A program made the translations under genes and the position numbers. The notes under the pieces are model-generated. The model worked only from the letters and a program-made list of their open reading frames with translations, made no database searches and was not told where the DNA came from. From contig JALJCS010000052.1 of NCBI GenBank assembly GCA_023055355.1, forward strand, positions 1,009,501 to 1,073,500: 64,000 nucleotides of DNA, in the 5' to 3' direction. Origin of the DNA: Agelaius tricolor. Its lineage: Eukaryota; Chordata; Aves; Passeriformes; Icteridae. Of this stretch, positions 1 through 8,466 are shown in pieces; positions within the stretch are counted from its first letter, which is position 1; each line of letters begins with the position of its first letter.

Positions 1-27
1 CCGCACGCAGATCCCTAGCTCTCCACA
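1..27 (-). repeat. Provirus A 3' LTR, first 27 bases (cut by window edge)
   Basis: Read on the minus strand, this is the first 27 bases of the LTR, beginning TGTGGAGAGC. It directly follows a polypurine tract and matches the outer end of the complete LTR at 7212-7502. The rest lies left of the window, so the target-site duplication cannot be checked. Confidence 0.9.
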
Positions 28-40
28 TTTCCCCCCCCCT
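28..40 (-). other. Polypurine tract of provirus A
   Basis: On the minus strand this is a run of G followed by AAA, ending exactly where the LTR begins. That is the position and composition of the plus-strand DNA primer in retroviruses. The 105 bases between it and the env stop are AT-rich and hold no other gene. Confidence 0.85.
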
Positions 41-145
41 CATGATTAGTAAAAATCTTATAAAGTTATAAATGTAAAGGTTACAAAATTTCATGGGTTA
101 GTAGAATTAGTGTAAAATTGTAAGTGTGTTAGTAAGTGGTGTGCT

Positions 146-1006
146 TTAAAGTAATTGTCGGCGCTCGAGAAACAAAATGTTAGCCGTTTCTAAACGCCTT
201 TTAACAAATAGCACCAGTTTGTTTAATATGCAAGGCCCGAAGATTAGGGTTAGTAAGATTATAGTAACTGGGCCTATTAGGGTAGAAATCAGGGTGGTGA
301 GCCATGGAGACCGGTTGAACCACGACTCGAACCAGCCCTGTTGAGCTTCTCTATCTGCTTTCCTTAGGTTTAGCCGATTTCTCAGTTCGGCCATGGAGTC
401 TCTGACGACTCCGGTGTGGTCTGCATAAAAGCAGCATTCCTCTTTCAAGGCAGCACACAGGCCTCCTTGCTGCATGAGCAAGAGGTCCAGTCCTCTCCTG
501 TTTTGGAGAACAACCTCTGAGAGTGAGGAAAGGGATTTTTCCAGGGAGGAGATGGATTTCTCGATCCTTTGCAAGTCCTCATCAACTGTCATCTGCAGTT
601 GTGCCAGTCCCTGATGTTGTGTTGCAAGGGCCGAGATGCCTGTGGCAGCACCGGTAGCTCCTAAACCGAGGAACATTGCGATGGTGATGCCTGTTATCAC
701 CTCTCGTTTGTAGAGCCGGTTGGGTTCCTCGAACAAGCGGTACACCTCTTCTTGGCGATACAGGACTCTGGGAACAATTAGAACTTGGACACAAAAGTCA
801 GTAGAATGGTTGAATTTGTCAAGGAGTACACATGGGCTTACCCCGGATCCATGACAGACCCACATTCCCGATGCAGCTGGGATCACCCACTGGAAACCTG
901 TGCAAGTGTGCTGTTTCCATGCCCTGGGTTCGATACAGCCGTGTGGAGTGTACTTAATTTGCAGGAACTTATCCGGCTGTTGAGGTGTCCATCTATTGCT
1001 TATCAC
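146..1006 (-). pseudogene. env: Provirus A env: end of SU and complete TM subunit
   Basis: This frame of 286 codons holds the C-terminal part of the surface subunit and the whole transmembrane subunit of a retroviral envelope protein. Visible parts are a hydrophobic Gly/Ala-rich fusion-peptide-like segment (about residues 104-125), a heptad region, an immunosuppressive-domain-like stretch starting LQNRRGLDLL (167 on), a CX6CC motif (Cys 184, 191, 192) and a membrane anchor (about 236-257). CX6CC means a TM that bonds covalently to SU. The frame has no ATG start and is offset from the upstream env frame at 1003-1542; the two together are too short for a full SU. Env is therefore broken and cannot be made whole from this copy. 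Confidence 0.85.
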
Positions 1007-1542
1007 AATAGTTTCACACCCCCAATATCCACAATATCCATGCCCTGGGTAATTACAATAACTTTTTCCTGGGTTGGAAGCAGGGCCCAGTACATCCCAA
1101 ATACTGTTGTCTCCTGAAATCTGGGGTGCCCTGTATGCATGGGAAAAATGTCTTTTAACCTGAACTTGAAAGATGGGATGTCAGCTGTAACAATTTCTTT
1201 GATGACCCCCTCACCTGAGAGATGGCGTAGAACCCACCTGAATGGCTGGTGAGGGTAATGTTTTGTGTCTGCTTGTCCTCCGCCTACTAACCCTAGAAAC
1301 AAGATTACACAGAGATACCATTGCTGCTTTAATTTTGATGGCGCGAGCTTCTCAGGTGATGTTGGGTTGCTCGTTGGCCTCTCTTTCTTTCCCAGTAGTG
1401 GGGCATATGAGTTTCGGGGACGTCCAATGATCCAGTCCTGCAAACAAAGTCTCACAATTCTCATGAGTTCCTCTATGAAGGTCTGGTTTGATAGATTTGA
1501 GTGGACACCATTTAATGTCCCTGTCTTTTTTAACGGCCGCAT
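1003..1542 (-). pseudogene. env: Provirus A env: leader and N-terminal SU fragment
   Basis: This minus-strand frame of 179 codons overlaps the end of pol, as retroviral env leaders do. It contains a hydrophobic signal-peptide-like core (about residues 74-91, WYLCVILFLGLVGGG) followed by the start of a surface subunit. It ends at a TGA at 1003-1005, while the frame carrying TM opens at 1006 in another phase. Much of SU seems to be missing, so there is a frameshift with probable internal deletion. Confidence 0.7.
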
Positions 1543-3985
1543 ATCCCCGCCCTGTGAGCACTAATCTCCAACCCTGTTCCCACTCCCCTAGTTCATTTTT
1601 GATCACCACCCGTGGGCCTTCCTCTAGCGCCCGAGTGGCCCAGTGTCTCTGAGCAGGACTGTTTGTTTCGTCCCACCTAGGGAATTGATTTAACGCTAGC
1701 AGCGCAGTTGCCAGCATGCGCGCCTGGTCACCCGGGGGAATGGCACTGGTGAAGCCTTCTGCCTTTGCTAGCACTTCTAGCTTAGTTTTCAGAGTCTGGT
1801 TTGCTCTTTCGACGATGGCTTGCCTGGTGCTGTTGTATGGGATGCCATGCACCAAGGCGATGTTCCATTTCGAGGCGAATGCTTGGACTACCTTTGAGAT
1901 GAAGTTTGGGCCGTTATCTGTTTTGATCTGTTTTGGAACTCCAAGCCATGCCATGGCTGTTAGCCAATGTTGGATGGTCGCTTTGGAATCGGTCTTGAGA
2001 TGCTGTGTGGCCACAATCATGCCGCTGTACATATCTACGGTAACTGCGAGCCACGCTCGGGGTTTCAACAGCTGGCATTGTGTAAAGTCTGTTTGCCATA
2101 TTTCTGAGGCTTTGAGGCCTCTGGGGTTGACGCCACTCGACCACAGTGGCGACTTCTGGCAGTGGGGGCACGTAGCGATGACGTGCTTTGCGTCCATGGT
2201 AGAAATCCCGCACCTTTTCGCAAGTGCTTTAGCTCCGATGTGAAGGGATTTGTGCAACTGACGAGTTTCTTTCAGTGTCCATACGCCCTTTGCGGCGGTG
2301 TCAGCCTTGTCGTTGCCTATTTGGTAGAATCCCTTGATCGGGTCGTGGCTGTTGACGTGGATGACTGATATGGTGCCTTTCCGTGAATAGAGTGCTTCCT
2401 CCAGCATCGTTGCCACTGTGGACACTGACACACCTGGTCCGGACATGGCTAGGCAGAGCTTGGCCACAAATACGGAATCAGTCACAATGTTAAGGTGTTC
2501 TTCTGGGAACAGTCCACACGCTAGCACTACAGCTGCTGCTTCAAGCTGTTGGACTGAAAGCGTGGGGTCGGTTGCCTTGACACATTGCCACTGTTCTCCT
2601 GACTGCCATACTGCCGCCGCGGTGGAGGTCTGTGATGATGCGTCCGTGAAGATGGTTGGTCCCACCCGCGGTCGGTCAAGTACTTTTGGTGGGAGGTCGA
2701 TATCGATGACCGTGAGCAGCCGAGTCCAAGGGGGTTTTTCCGCATAGCGAATCTCTCCTCCAAAGCCTGTAAGGGCTACGGCAAGATATTCCGATATTGT
2801 TGTTGACTGCGCAGAGAGCTGTTTGCGGAGAGGCAAGCTTATCCTGGAAGGTTCCATGCCCAGATGTCTTAGGGTGAGTTTCCTGCCTTTCATGATGAGG
2901 CTGCAGAGGCACTCGACTCCCGGGGAAAAGGCACGCGACGGTTTCCCCAAGACCACCCATAGTATTGGTTGGGCCTTGTCGGGGGGTCCTTGGGCTAAGG
3001 CTCCCACTCCCCCCTTTTTTGTAAAGTGGACATACAGATCGACTGGAGCACTTGAGTCCCATCTGGTGAGCATGCTCTCTGACATCTGACGTTCGATGAA
3101 GTCGAGCGAGCCTACCGCTTCCGGTGTCAGGGTTTTTTGCTCCCATGGGTTCTTCCCTTTCAAGAGGTCATTTAGAGGGTCCATGACCTCGGGAGGAATC
3201 AGGACAATGTTGCGGAGCCACTGTAAGGACCCTACCAGCTGTTGCATGTCGTGGAGCGTCTTGATGTCTCGGCGGATTTTCATCTGGGGAGGAGTTATGT
3301 AGGAGCTTGTGATTCCCACTCCTAGGAAGGTTACGCACGGTCCCTTTTTTATTTTTGCACTCGCTACCTCAAAGCCATTTGTCCTTAAGGTCTCGGAGAT
3401 GGTAGACACCAGCTGGTCCACTTGTCTCGTGGATGGTGCGGCGATCAGGATGTCGTCCATGTACTGCACAATGGTTACAGTCGGATTGCTCTGCCGGACT
3501 GGTGCTAGCGCTCGGTCCACGGTGATCTGGCAGATAGTCGGGGAGTTGAGCATTCCTTGTGGAAGCATCCTCCATTGGAAGCGTAGGTTGGGCCGCTGGC
3601 TGTTTGGGAAGACGATGGAGAAGGCGAAACGCTCCTTGTCGTCTTTGTGCAGGGGAATAGAAAAGAAGCAGTCTTTGATGTCGAGCACTGCGCAGGGTTG
3701 TCCTTTTGGTATCACAGAGTTCATGGGCAGCGAAGTTTGCACAGGGCCCATAGGCTGGATTCTCTTGTTCACTTCTCGCAAGTCGTGCAGGAGTCGAAAG
3801 CCTTCACCAGATCGCTTAGGTATTACGAAGATCGGAGTGTTCCATGGACTCGTGGAGGGTTCTATATGATTCTTGTGTAATTCACGGCTAACTAACTCAA
3901 TGAGGGCAGTCATTCGAGGCGTTGACAAGGGCCACTGTTCAACCCTCACTGGGTCTGCTGATTTCCAAGTCAGCTTGATGGGCAA
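1352..3985 (-). CDS. pol: Provirus A pol: reverse transcriptase, RNase H and integrase
   Basis: One uninterrupted frame of 877 codons, about full length for an alpharetrovirus-type Pol. It carries reverse transcriptase (LDIKD at about 101, YMDD at 175-178), RNase H (acidic residues near 448, 482 and 503) and integrase (zinc-binding H578, H582, C606, C609; catalytic D633, D690 and E726, with the 35-residue spacing of the D,D-35-E triad). All catalytic residues I can recognise are present, so this is the best preserved gene of the element. The order and wording of the domains resemble avian alpharetroviruses. The true N terminus may come from frameshifting out of the protease frame. It overlaps the env leader at 1352-1542. 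Confidence 0.92.
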   Translation of the reverse strand: MPIKLTWKSADPVRVEQWPLSTPRMTALIELVSRELHKNHIEPSTSPWNTPIFVIPKRSGEGFRLLHDLREVNKRIQPMGPVQTSLPMNSVIPKGQPCAVLDIKDCFFSIPLHKDDKERFAFSIVFPNSQRPNLRFQWRMLPQGMLNSPTICQITVDRALAPVRQSNPTVTIVQYMDDILIAAPSTRQVDQLVSTISETLRTNGFEVASAKIKKGPCVTFLGVGITSSYITPPQMKIRRDIKTLHDMQQLVGSLQWLRNIVLIPPEVMDPLNDLLKGKNPWEQKTLTPEAVGSLDFIERQMSESMLTRWDSSAPVDLYVHFTKKGGVGALAQGPPDKAQPILWVVLGKPSRAFSPGVECLCSLIMKGRKLTLRHLGMEPSRISLPLRKQLSAQSTTISEYLAVALTGFGGEIRYAEKPPWTRLLTVIDIDLPPKVLDRPRVGPTIFTDASSQTSTAAAVWQSGEQWQCVKATDPTLSVQQLEAAAVVLACGLFPEEHLNIVTDSVFVAKLCLAMSGPGVSVSTVATMLEEALYSRKGTISVIHVNSHDPIKGFYQIGNDKADTAAKGVWTLKETRQLHKSLHIGAKALAKRCGISTMDAKHVIATCPHCQKSPLWSSGVNPRGLKASEIWQTDFTQCQLLKPRAWLAVTVDMYSGMIVATQHLKTDSKATIQHWLTAMAWLGVPKQIKTDNGPNFISKVVQAFASKWNIALVHGIPYNSTRQAIVERANQTLKTKLEVLAKAEGFTSAIPPGDQARMLATALLALNQFPRWDETNSPAQRHWATRALEEGPRVVIKNELGEWEQGWRLVLTGRGYAAVKKDRDIKWCPLKSIKPDLHRGTHENCETLFAGLDHWTSPKLICPTTGKEREANEQPNIT

Positions 3986-4008
3986 TGGCGGGTACGCGAC
4001 AGTGGCCC

Positions 4009-4656
4009 TTAGAATAAATTTGTCACCCTAACATCCAGCAGGGCTAGGGCATCCCTCCCTAGCAAGGGTGGGCAGTCCGACATCACATATGCAGTGAGGG
4101 TGATAGTTCTTCCTGGTCCTCTCTCGGTGCAAAGGGTTATTGCCACTGGTTGGGTGCTCTTGTGGGCTCGGGACAGCCCTCCAACTCCGCCCACCATGGG
4201 GGCTACTTCTAGCTTCCATGGTCGAGGCCAATGTATGTCTGGGATGACGGTGACCTCTGACCCTGTGTCCACCCAAAAGGGAAGGCAGATGGCCGAGTTG
4301 TCGGAGCTGTTGTGGAGACGACACACTGCCCACACGATCAGTGGGTGTTTCCCCACCTTCGTGGCGAAGGCCACCCATGGGTCCTGTTCCCATGCTTTCA
4401 TGGCCAAAGCCACCCAGGGGCCTCGGCCCCAGGGAGCTGTTCTTGGTATTCCTGAGGTGCAGATGGGTTCGGTTGAGCCATTGGCTGGGCGACAAAGTTG
4501 GTCATTCCCTGAGGGGGTGGAGGTGGTGGGCATGAGAGCCGTGTGCCCCATTGGGGGTTGCTGTAGCTGGGCCACTGCATGTTCCAGGTGGGAGGGGGCT
4601 GGATACGGCCCAGCTGCCCCCTCCCTCTCCCGTTTCCCTGATGCTTGGATCTGCAT
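4009..4656 (-). CDS. pro: Provirus A aspartic protease
   Basis: A frame of 215 codons overlapping the end of gag (4398-5612) in a different phase. The retropepsin active-site triplet is DTG at residues 130-132, followed by the expected hydrophobic strand, and a second conserved block LLGRDAL lies near residue 198. The enzyme would cleave Gag and Pol. It lies in a frame different from both gag and pol, which suggests expression by two frameshifts or that small indels have separated the frames. The N-terminal 100 residues are Pro/Gly-rich and partly translate the same bases as the gag C terminus. No internal stop is present. Confidence 0.85.
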   Translation of the reverse strand: MQIQASGKREREGAAGPYPAPSHLEHAVAQLQQPPMGHTALMPTTSTPSGNDQLCRPANGSTEPICTSGIPRTAPWGRGPWVALAMKAWEQDPWVAFATKVGKHPLIVWAVCRLHNSSDNSAICLPFWVDTGSEVTVIPDIHWPRPWKLEVAPMVGGVGGLSRAHKSTQPVAITLCTERGPGRTITLTAYVMSDCPPLLGRDALALLDVRVTNLF

Positions 4657-5612
4657 TCCCTAGCTAAATGCCCTTTCTTTCCACATGCCCAGCATGGTCC
4701 CCTAGGTCTCCCCTGGCGTGGTGGAGCAGCTGCTGGTGGGCGCCCTGACTGGGGGCAGTTTGTTGCCACGTGCCCAGCCTGGCCACACTTAAAGCATGCC
4801 ATGACACTCGTTATTGCAGTGTGAACTGCTGCTTGAATGGGAGCTAGGTGTTCTTCCTTTGCAACGTGTCTGATCATGGCAGCTAGATTAGACCCCTGCG
4901 GCAGTGATCTTAAAATGTCCTTGGTGGCTGAGTTGCATTGCTGGCCTAGGCACTCTGCCAGCACAGGACCCTTTGCCTCTGAGGGTAGTGTTGAGGAGTC
5001 CAAGGCAGCCTGTAAACGATCCACAAACTGAGTGAAGCTTTCACTCTCACTTTGCTTTATTGTGGACCAAGGCGACGGTTTGGCTATTACTTTGGAAGCA
5101 ACACGGATGGCTTCTCGGGCAGCACGGGTTGTTGTCATAACCTCATGTGCCCGCAAGCCCTCAGCCTGTGCCTGGGGGGTGATCATTGTAGGGTCTGTGC
5201 CCATTAGCCTCTGTATGCTGGAGCCGTGCAGTGGATGGTCTGCCCCTGTTACCAGGGCTAGCTGCTTAATACAATTATCCTCCCATTCCTGCTTAAAAAC
5301 GATCATTCCTGCCCCATCAAAAATCATTCTGCAAGTCTGCTTAATATCAAAAGGTGACATGTCATCCCCCCCAAAAACGCTGTCAATGAGTGTGGAAACC
5401 ATGGCAGAATTAATTCCCCTATCTGCAATTGCTTTAATAATTGCCTGCACGTCTTTCGGGTTTACCGGGGAATAGGTCCTTTGATTCCCGCCGGCTCCCC
5501 CCACCCGAACCGGGAACACTAATTTCGCCAACAGAGTCCATTCAGCACACGCTATTTTTATTTTCCGCCAGTCTGTAAGCGGAGTTCGATCTTTCTCCGA
5601 TATCTCCTTCAC
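4398..5612 (-). CDS. gag: Provirus A gag, capsid and nucleocapsid part
   Basis: A 404-codon frame holding the capsid protein and nucleocapsid. The capsid part includes a major-homology-region-like stretch rich in QSESESFTQFVDRL. Two CCHC zinc knuckles (CX2CX4HX4C) begin at CFKCGQAGH and CWACGKKGH, followed by a Pro/Gln-rich tail. Capsid forms the core shell and nucleocapsid binds the RNA genome. The frame opens upstream as far as a stop at the edge of the LTR insertion that separates it from the matrix part (5821-7089), so the marked ATG is probably not a natural start. Similarity to alpharetroviral Gag is recognised from the overall pattern, not from a search. Confidence 0.88.
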   Translation of the reverse strand: MKEISEKDRTPLTDWRKIKIACAEWTLLAKLVFPVRVGGAGGNQRTYSPVNPKDVQAIIKAIADRGINSAMVSTLIDSVFGGDDMSPFDIKQTCRMIFDGAGMIVFKQEWEDNCIKQLALVTGADHPLHGSSIQRLMGTDPTMITPQAQAEGLRAHEVMTTTRAAREAIRVASKVIAKPSPWSTIKQSESESFTQFVDRLQAALDSSTLPSEAKGPVLAECLGQQCNSATKDILRSLPQGSNLAAMIRHVAKEEHLAPIQAAVHTAITSVMACFKCGQAGHVATNCPQSGRPPAAAPPRQGRPRGPCWACGKKGHLARECRSKHQGNGRGRGQLGRIQPPPTWNMQWPSYSNPQWGTRLSCPPPPPPQGMTNFVAQPMAQPNPSAPQEYQEQLPGAEAPGWLWP

Positions 5613-5639
5613 CCATGCAGGAGCACTGTGGCTTAATAA

Positions 5640-6150
5640 AGCCTCTTATTTGGCCTTATCATAATGCAGAGCACTAGGGCTCAGGAGCTCAGTCCCTGGG
5701 TAGGGACCGGGTGCCCGAAGCTAGCTCGCTCATGCCAAGGCCGCAGGGCTACCATCTAGCAAGCATGGTGATTATCAGCTCTATAGTGATTGCAAGCTCT
5801 TAGGATTTCAGCTCTGCTTGCTAGGTAGTGGTGCCCTGGGCTTGAGGCTGCAGCAGACGGAGAGAGAGGAGAAGGAGAAGGCGCAGGCTGTTCCACGAAG
5901 ATGGCTTTATTTGGGGAGGTCCGTGAAGGGTCTCTGCTCTTCTTCTTTTCTCTCCTAATGGGGTACAGTATGCTTCTTTTATAGGGTTGGAAAGGATCCA
6001 AGCTTGACCAATGGGTAAGGGGTTAACATGATATTGCCTTATAGGGTTACAGAGGTAGGTTAAGGGGTGGAGGACAGGGAAACAGGAATTTTCTTTTGCT
6101 GTTTCAGTATTCCTATTGTTCATATCCTCCATGGTGCTTTTCCTAAATCT
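5640..6150 (-). mobile_element. LTR-like insertion inside provirus A gag (limits approximate)
   Basis: This stretch separates the matrix and capsid parts of gag and encodes nothing Gag-like. On the minus strand it has a TATA box (CCCTATAAAAGAAGC, near 5975-5990) and a poly(A) signal AATAAA about 70 bases later (near 5908-5915), the order seen in an LTR. I could not define clean TG...CA ends or a target duplication, so the boundaries are uncertain. The gag frame runs into it and stops at 5821. Confidence 0.55.
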
Positions 6151-7089
6151 ATGGGGTTTACTACAGTGGCTAGTGACCTTGTATGCCGCTGCTCTCCTTC
6201 TGTTAAAACCTGAATCCGAGTTGGAACTCCCCGATCCCCTCTCGAGCTCGGAGCTCGAGTCCGAGTCGGAAGTCAACTGGCCGGACGTTTCCGGGCTGCT
6301 CTGCCTTTTTCTCAGTCTCCGACCCCGCCCCGTCTTGCTGGGGTCGGGCCATTCCCTCCCACTGGGGTCCCCCCGCCTCCTGCTGGGGGAGGTCCTTGCC
6401 CTATAAGGACCTAATGTGAACTGAGTGCTCTGATTGGCCTTACGCTCCTCCGCGGGGGCCGCCCCATCCCCCCGCTCGCCAGCGCATGCATTGTTAAGCA
6501 GGCTGACTGCATTTCTGCCCCCCGTGTTCTCCTTTCCGCCCTGAACACGCGGTTCGGTGCCATTTTCAAACGGATATGGAGGGGGTGCGCTTTTATCCAC
6601 CCCTTCGGGGTCCAGCGATTTCGCCGCCCCCCGCGCTTCCTCCGTTAACCCCCGCCAAAACGCCCGTGCGCGTTCCCCCCCCTCTGATGGTAAGGCGGTC
6701 TGCTCGGGGGAATCCGGCGCTCCCGGTCCCGCGGTGCCGATCTGATCGAAGCCCTCTGCGGTCTGCGTTGCCGCGCTCACCCCCAACTGCGGCGTGGTTA
6801 ATAGCCAAGCCTGCGCGGCTTTCCAGGTCTCCTGCTCTTCTCTAGCTTTCTGCAGAGCCTGCACGACTCTGCCCCATGACTTTAGAGCTTTCCCTGAGCC
6901 TGAGGAAATAGTCTCCTCAGCTAAAACCTTTGTACAAGTATCCCATATCTCTGGATGGAGAATATCCACCGGGCTGTCTATTGCCCCCAGCTTAATAAGT
7001 CTCGGTATAGCAAGACATAAATCTTTTAGCTTACAATCAATCCCCCATTGAGCATGCATCTGAGTTACGACCTTCGCTATGGCTTCCAT
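5821..7089 (-). pseudogene. gag: Provirus A gag, matrix and proline-rich part (interrupted)
   Basis: A 422-codon frame starting with an alpharetrovirus-like matrix domain (about residues 1-100) that would bind the inner face of the plasma membrane. It is followed by a Pro/Ser/Arg-rich linker containing a PPPY late-domain motif (in SAPPPYPFENG), which in related viruses recruits NEDD4-type ubiquitin ligases for budding. From about codon 315 the protein is translated from the inserted LTR-like element and is not Gag. The ATG at 7087-7089 lies about 100 bases downstream of the primer-binding site, the expected position for the gag start. As read, Gag is cut in two and would not assemble. Confidence 0.82.
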
Positions 7090-7191
7090 GGTCCACGCTG
7101 GTCCGGGGGCGTCCCCCCCACTGCACTAGGCCTGCTGTGCAGCCGCCGGTCCCCTCTCCAGGCGAAATCCCGAACTCCGGGCGCTGCAACC

Positions 7192-7209
7192 TCCCGGGTT
7201 TCGGCACCA
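7192..7209 (-). other. Primer-binding site, tRNA-Phe type
   Basis: On the minus strand the 18 bases TGGTGCCGAAACCCGGGA lie two bases inside the LTR. They are complementary to the 3' end of vertebrate cytosolic tRNA-Phe including CCA. Exogenous alpharetroviruses use tRNA-Trp, so this assignment is unusual next to the alpharetrovirus-like gag and pol. Confidence 0.85.
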
Positions 7210-7211
7210 GA

Positions 7212-7502
7212 TGTTGCCGTTACGGCGTGGCGACCTGGTTCGGGAGGTCCGGCACGGTGACCCAAGGCCCAGGGTCACTCGGTCCAATGCTACATACACC
7301 AATGTGGTGGACAGCAAAATGGCGTTTATTGAGGGGTCTCAGGGGTATTTATGGCTTGGGCAGTCTGTGTCATTTCCCTTTGCTCATGTCCGGCCGGGTG
7401 TGGCCGGGTACAGAGCAAAGGTCAGACTGCAGGGTGAGGGGGAGCTTCTTATCTACCCGTACAGCCCGAGATCTTCCGCACGCAGATCCCTAGCTCTCCA
7501 CA
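7212..7502 (-). repeat. Provirus A 5' LTR (291 bp)
   Basis: On the minus strand the LTR starts TGTGGAGAGC and ends GGCAACA, with TG...CA termini, two bases before the primer-binding site. It contains an ATAAATA TATA-like box (7346-7352) and an AATAAA poly(A) signal (7325-7330), a compact U3-R-U5 as in avian alpharetrovirus-type elements. Its outer end is identical over 27 bases to the LTR fragment at 1-27. The bases GATACT at 7503-7508 would be the target-site copy. Confidence 0.9.
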
Positions 7503-8040
7503 GATACTCCTGACATTGTGTTTTGGGCCTTGCATATTGAACAAATTAGTATTGTTTGTTAAAAACTGTTTGGGAAATGTTAACGTTTTATTTGTTGGCC
7601 ACCAGCAATTGCTTTGAGGCGCACTTGTTGCAGACATGTCGCACTGTCTTTTACCATTTGTCGGTTTTACCAAACATCGGTTTAAGAGCCTTTGCATTTT
7701 TATAACCTTTCCACTTTGTATGTTTTTAATTAATCATGAGGGAGGGGGGAAATTTGGGAAGTTAGGGAAAGGCGATCAGAAGATATCGCATTGTATGGGC
7801 AGACAGAACCCCACCCTTCAGCTGTTAAAGATACTTAGACCCCCCTTTGTAACGCTTGGCCAGGGCGTGAGATGAGGCTGCAATGACTTGTGAAACCCCC
7901 TCCATGCCAACCACTGCTCCATTGTGGCACAGCTTCCCATCCATTGACCAGTCCATTTTTTCCCTTAAGGGTCAAATTCCCACAAGTTAAACCATAAGGT
8001 TTCCTTCATTGTCTGTTCTTCATTATCTTGTTGACACGCA
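7503..8040 (+). mobile_element. Remnant of an older related provirus on the plus strand (env end, polypurine tract, LTR start)
   Basis: Plus-strand bases 7519-7615 translate to the same TM C-terminal tail as provirus A (both contain FGPCILNKLVLFVK), in the opposite orientation. About 120 bases later a polypurine tract (7738-7752) is followed by a degenerate LTR start (TTTGGGAAGTTAGGG at 7753) that aligns with the LTR start of provirus A. This is the 3' end of another, more diverged provirus of the same lineage. It is cut by the insertion of A, and its left part probably lies outside the window. The right limit is not visible and is set where the similarity fades. Confidence 0.75.
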
Positions 8041-8332
8041 CAACAGCGTGTGTCCAAATATGGCAGGGCCTTTGACACCACTTTGGTCCTGACACACAGG
8101 CTCCTTGTGCCACTGCTGGCCTCCAGTGTGCTCAGCAAGATCTGGAACTGCACAGTGCTCTGCAACTGCACCTTCAGCACAGGGACCTTTCCAGCCTGGC
8201 CTGCCCTTGTTCCTCTGGCTCTGTGCACAAAACACGGCATGGCAGAGAACGGCAGCAGGGGCCTGTGTGTCCCAGGGCCCCGGATTTGCTTCACCTCCAC
8301 AGGGATGCAGGCAAAGTGAAGAAGCCAAACTG
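8040..8332. other. Intergenic stretch downstream of the MROH-like gene
   Basis: About 290 bases between the old provirus remnant and the poly(A) signal of the MROH-like gene. Open frames occur on both strands, but none has a recognisable domain or splice context. I see no gene here. Confidence 0.5.
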
Positions 8333-8338
8333 TTTATT
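8333..8338 (-). terminator. Poly(A) signal of the MROH-like gene
   Basis: AATAAA on the minus strand, 128 bases beyond the stop codon at 8467. Its distance and orientation fit the end of the terminal exon. Confidence 0.6.
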
Positions 8339-8466
8339 CATGGAAGGCCAAGCAAAGGGAGGAGTGGTGAGGGCAGAAAGGGGACAGGCAGGGTCTGAGG
8401 GCTGGGGAGGCATGCAGTTGTCAACAGGCAGGGAGAAGGCAGGAGCTATGGCAGCTTCCCACAGGC

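Noticed and set aside
1716..2243. Plus-strand frame inside provirus A
   Set aside because: It lies opposite pol and has no recognisable product.
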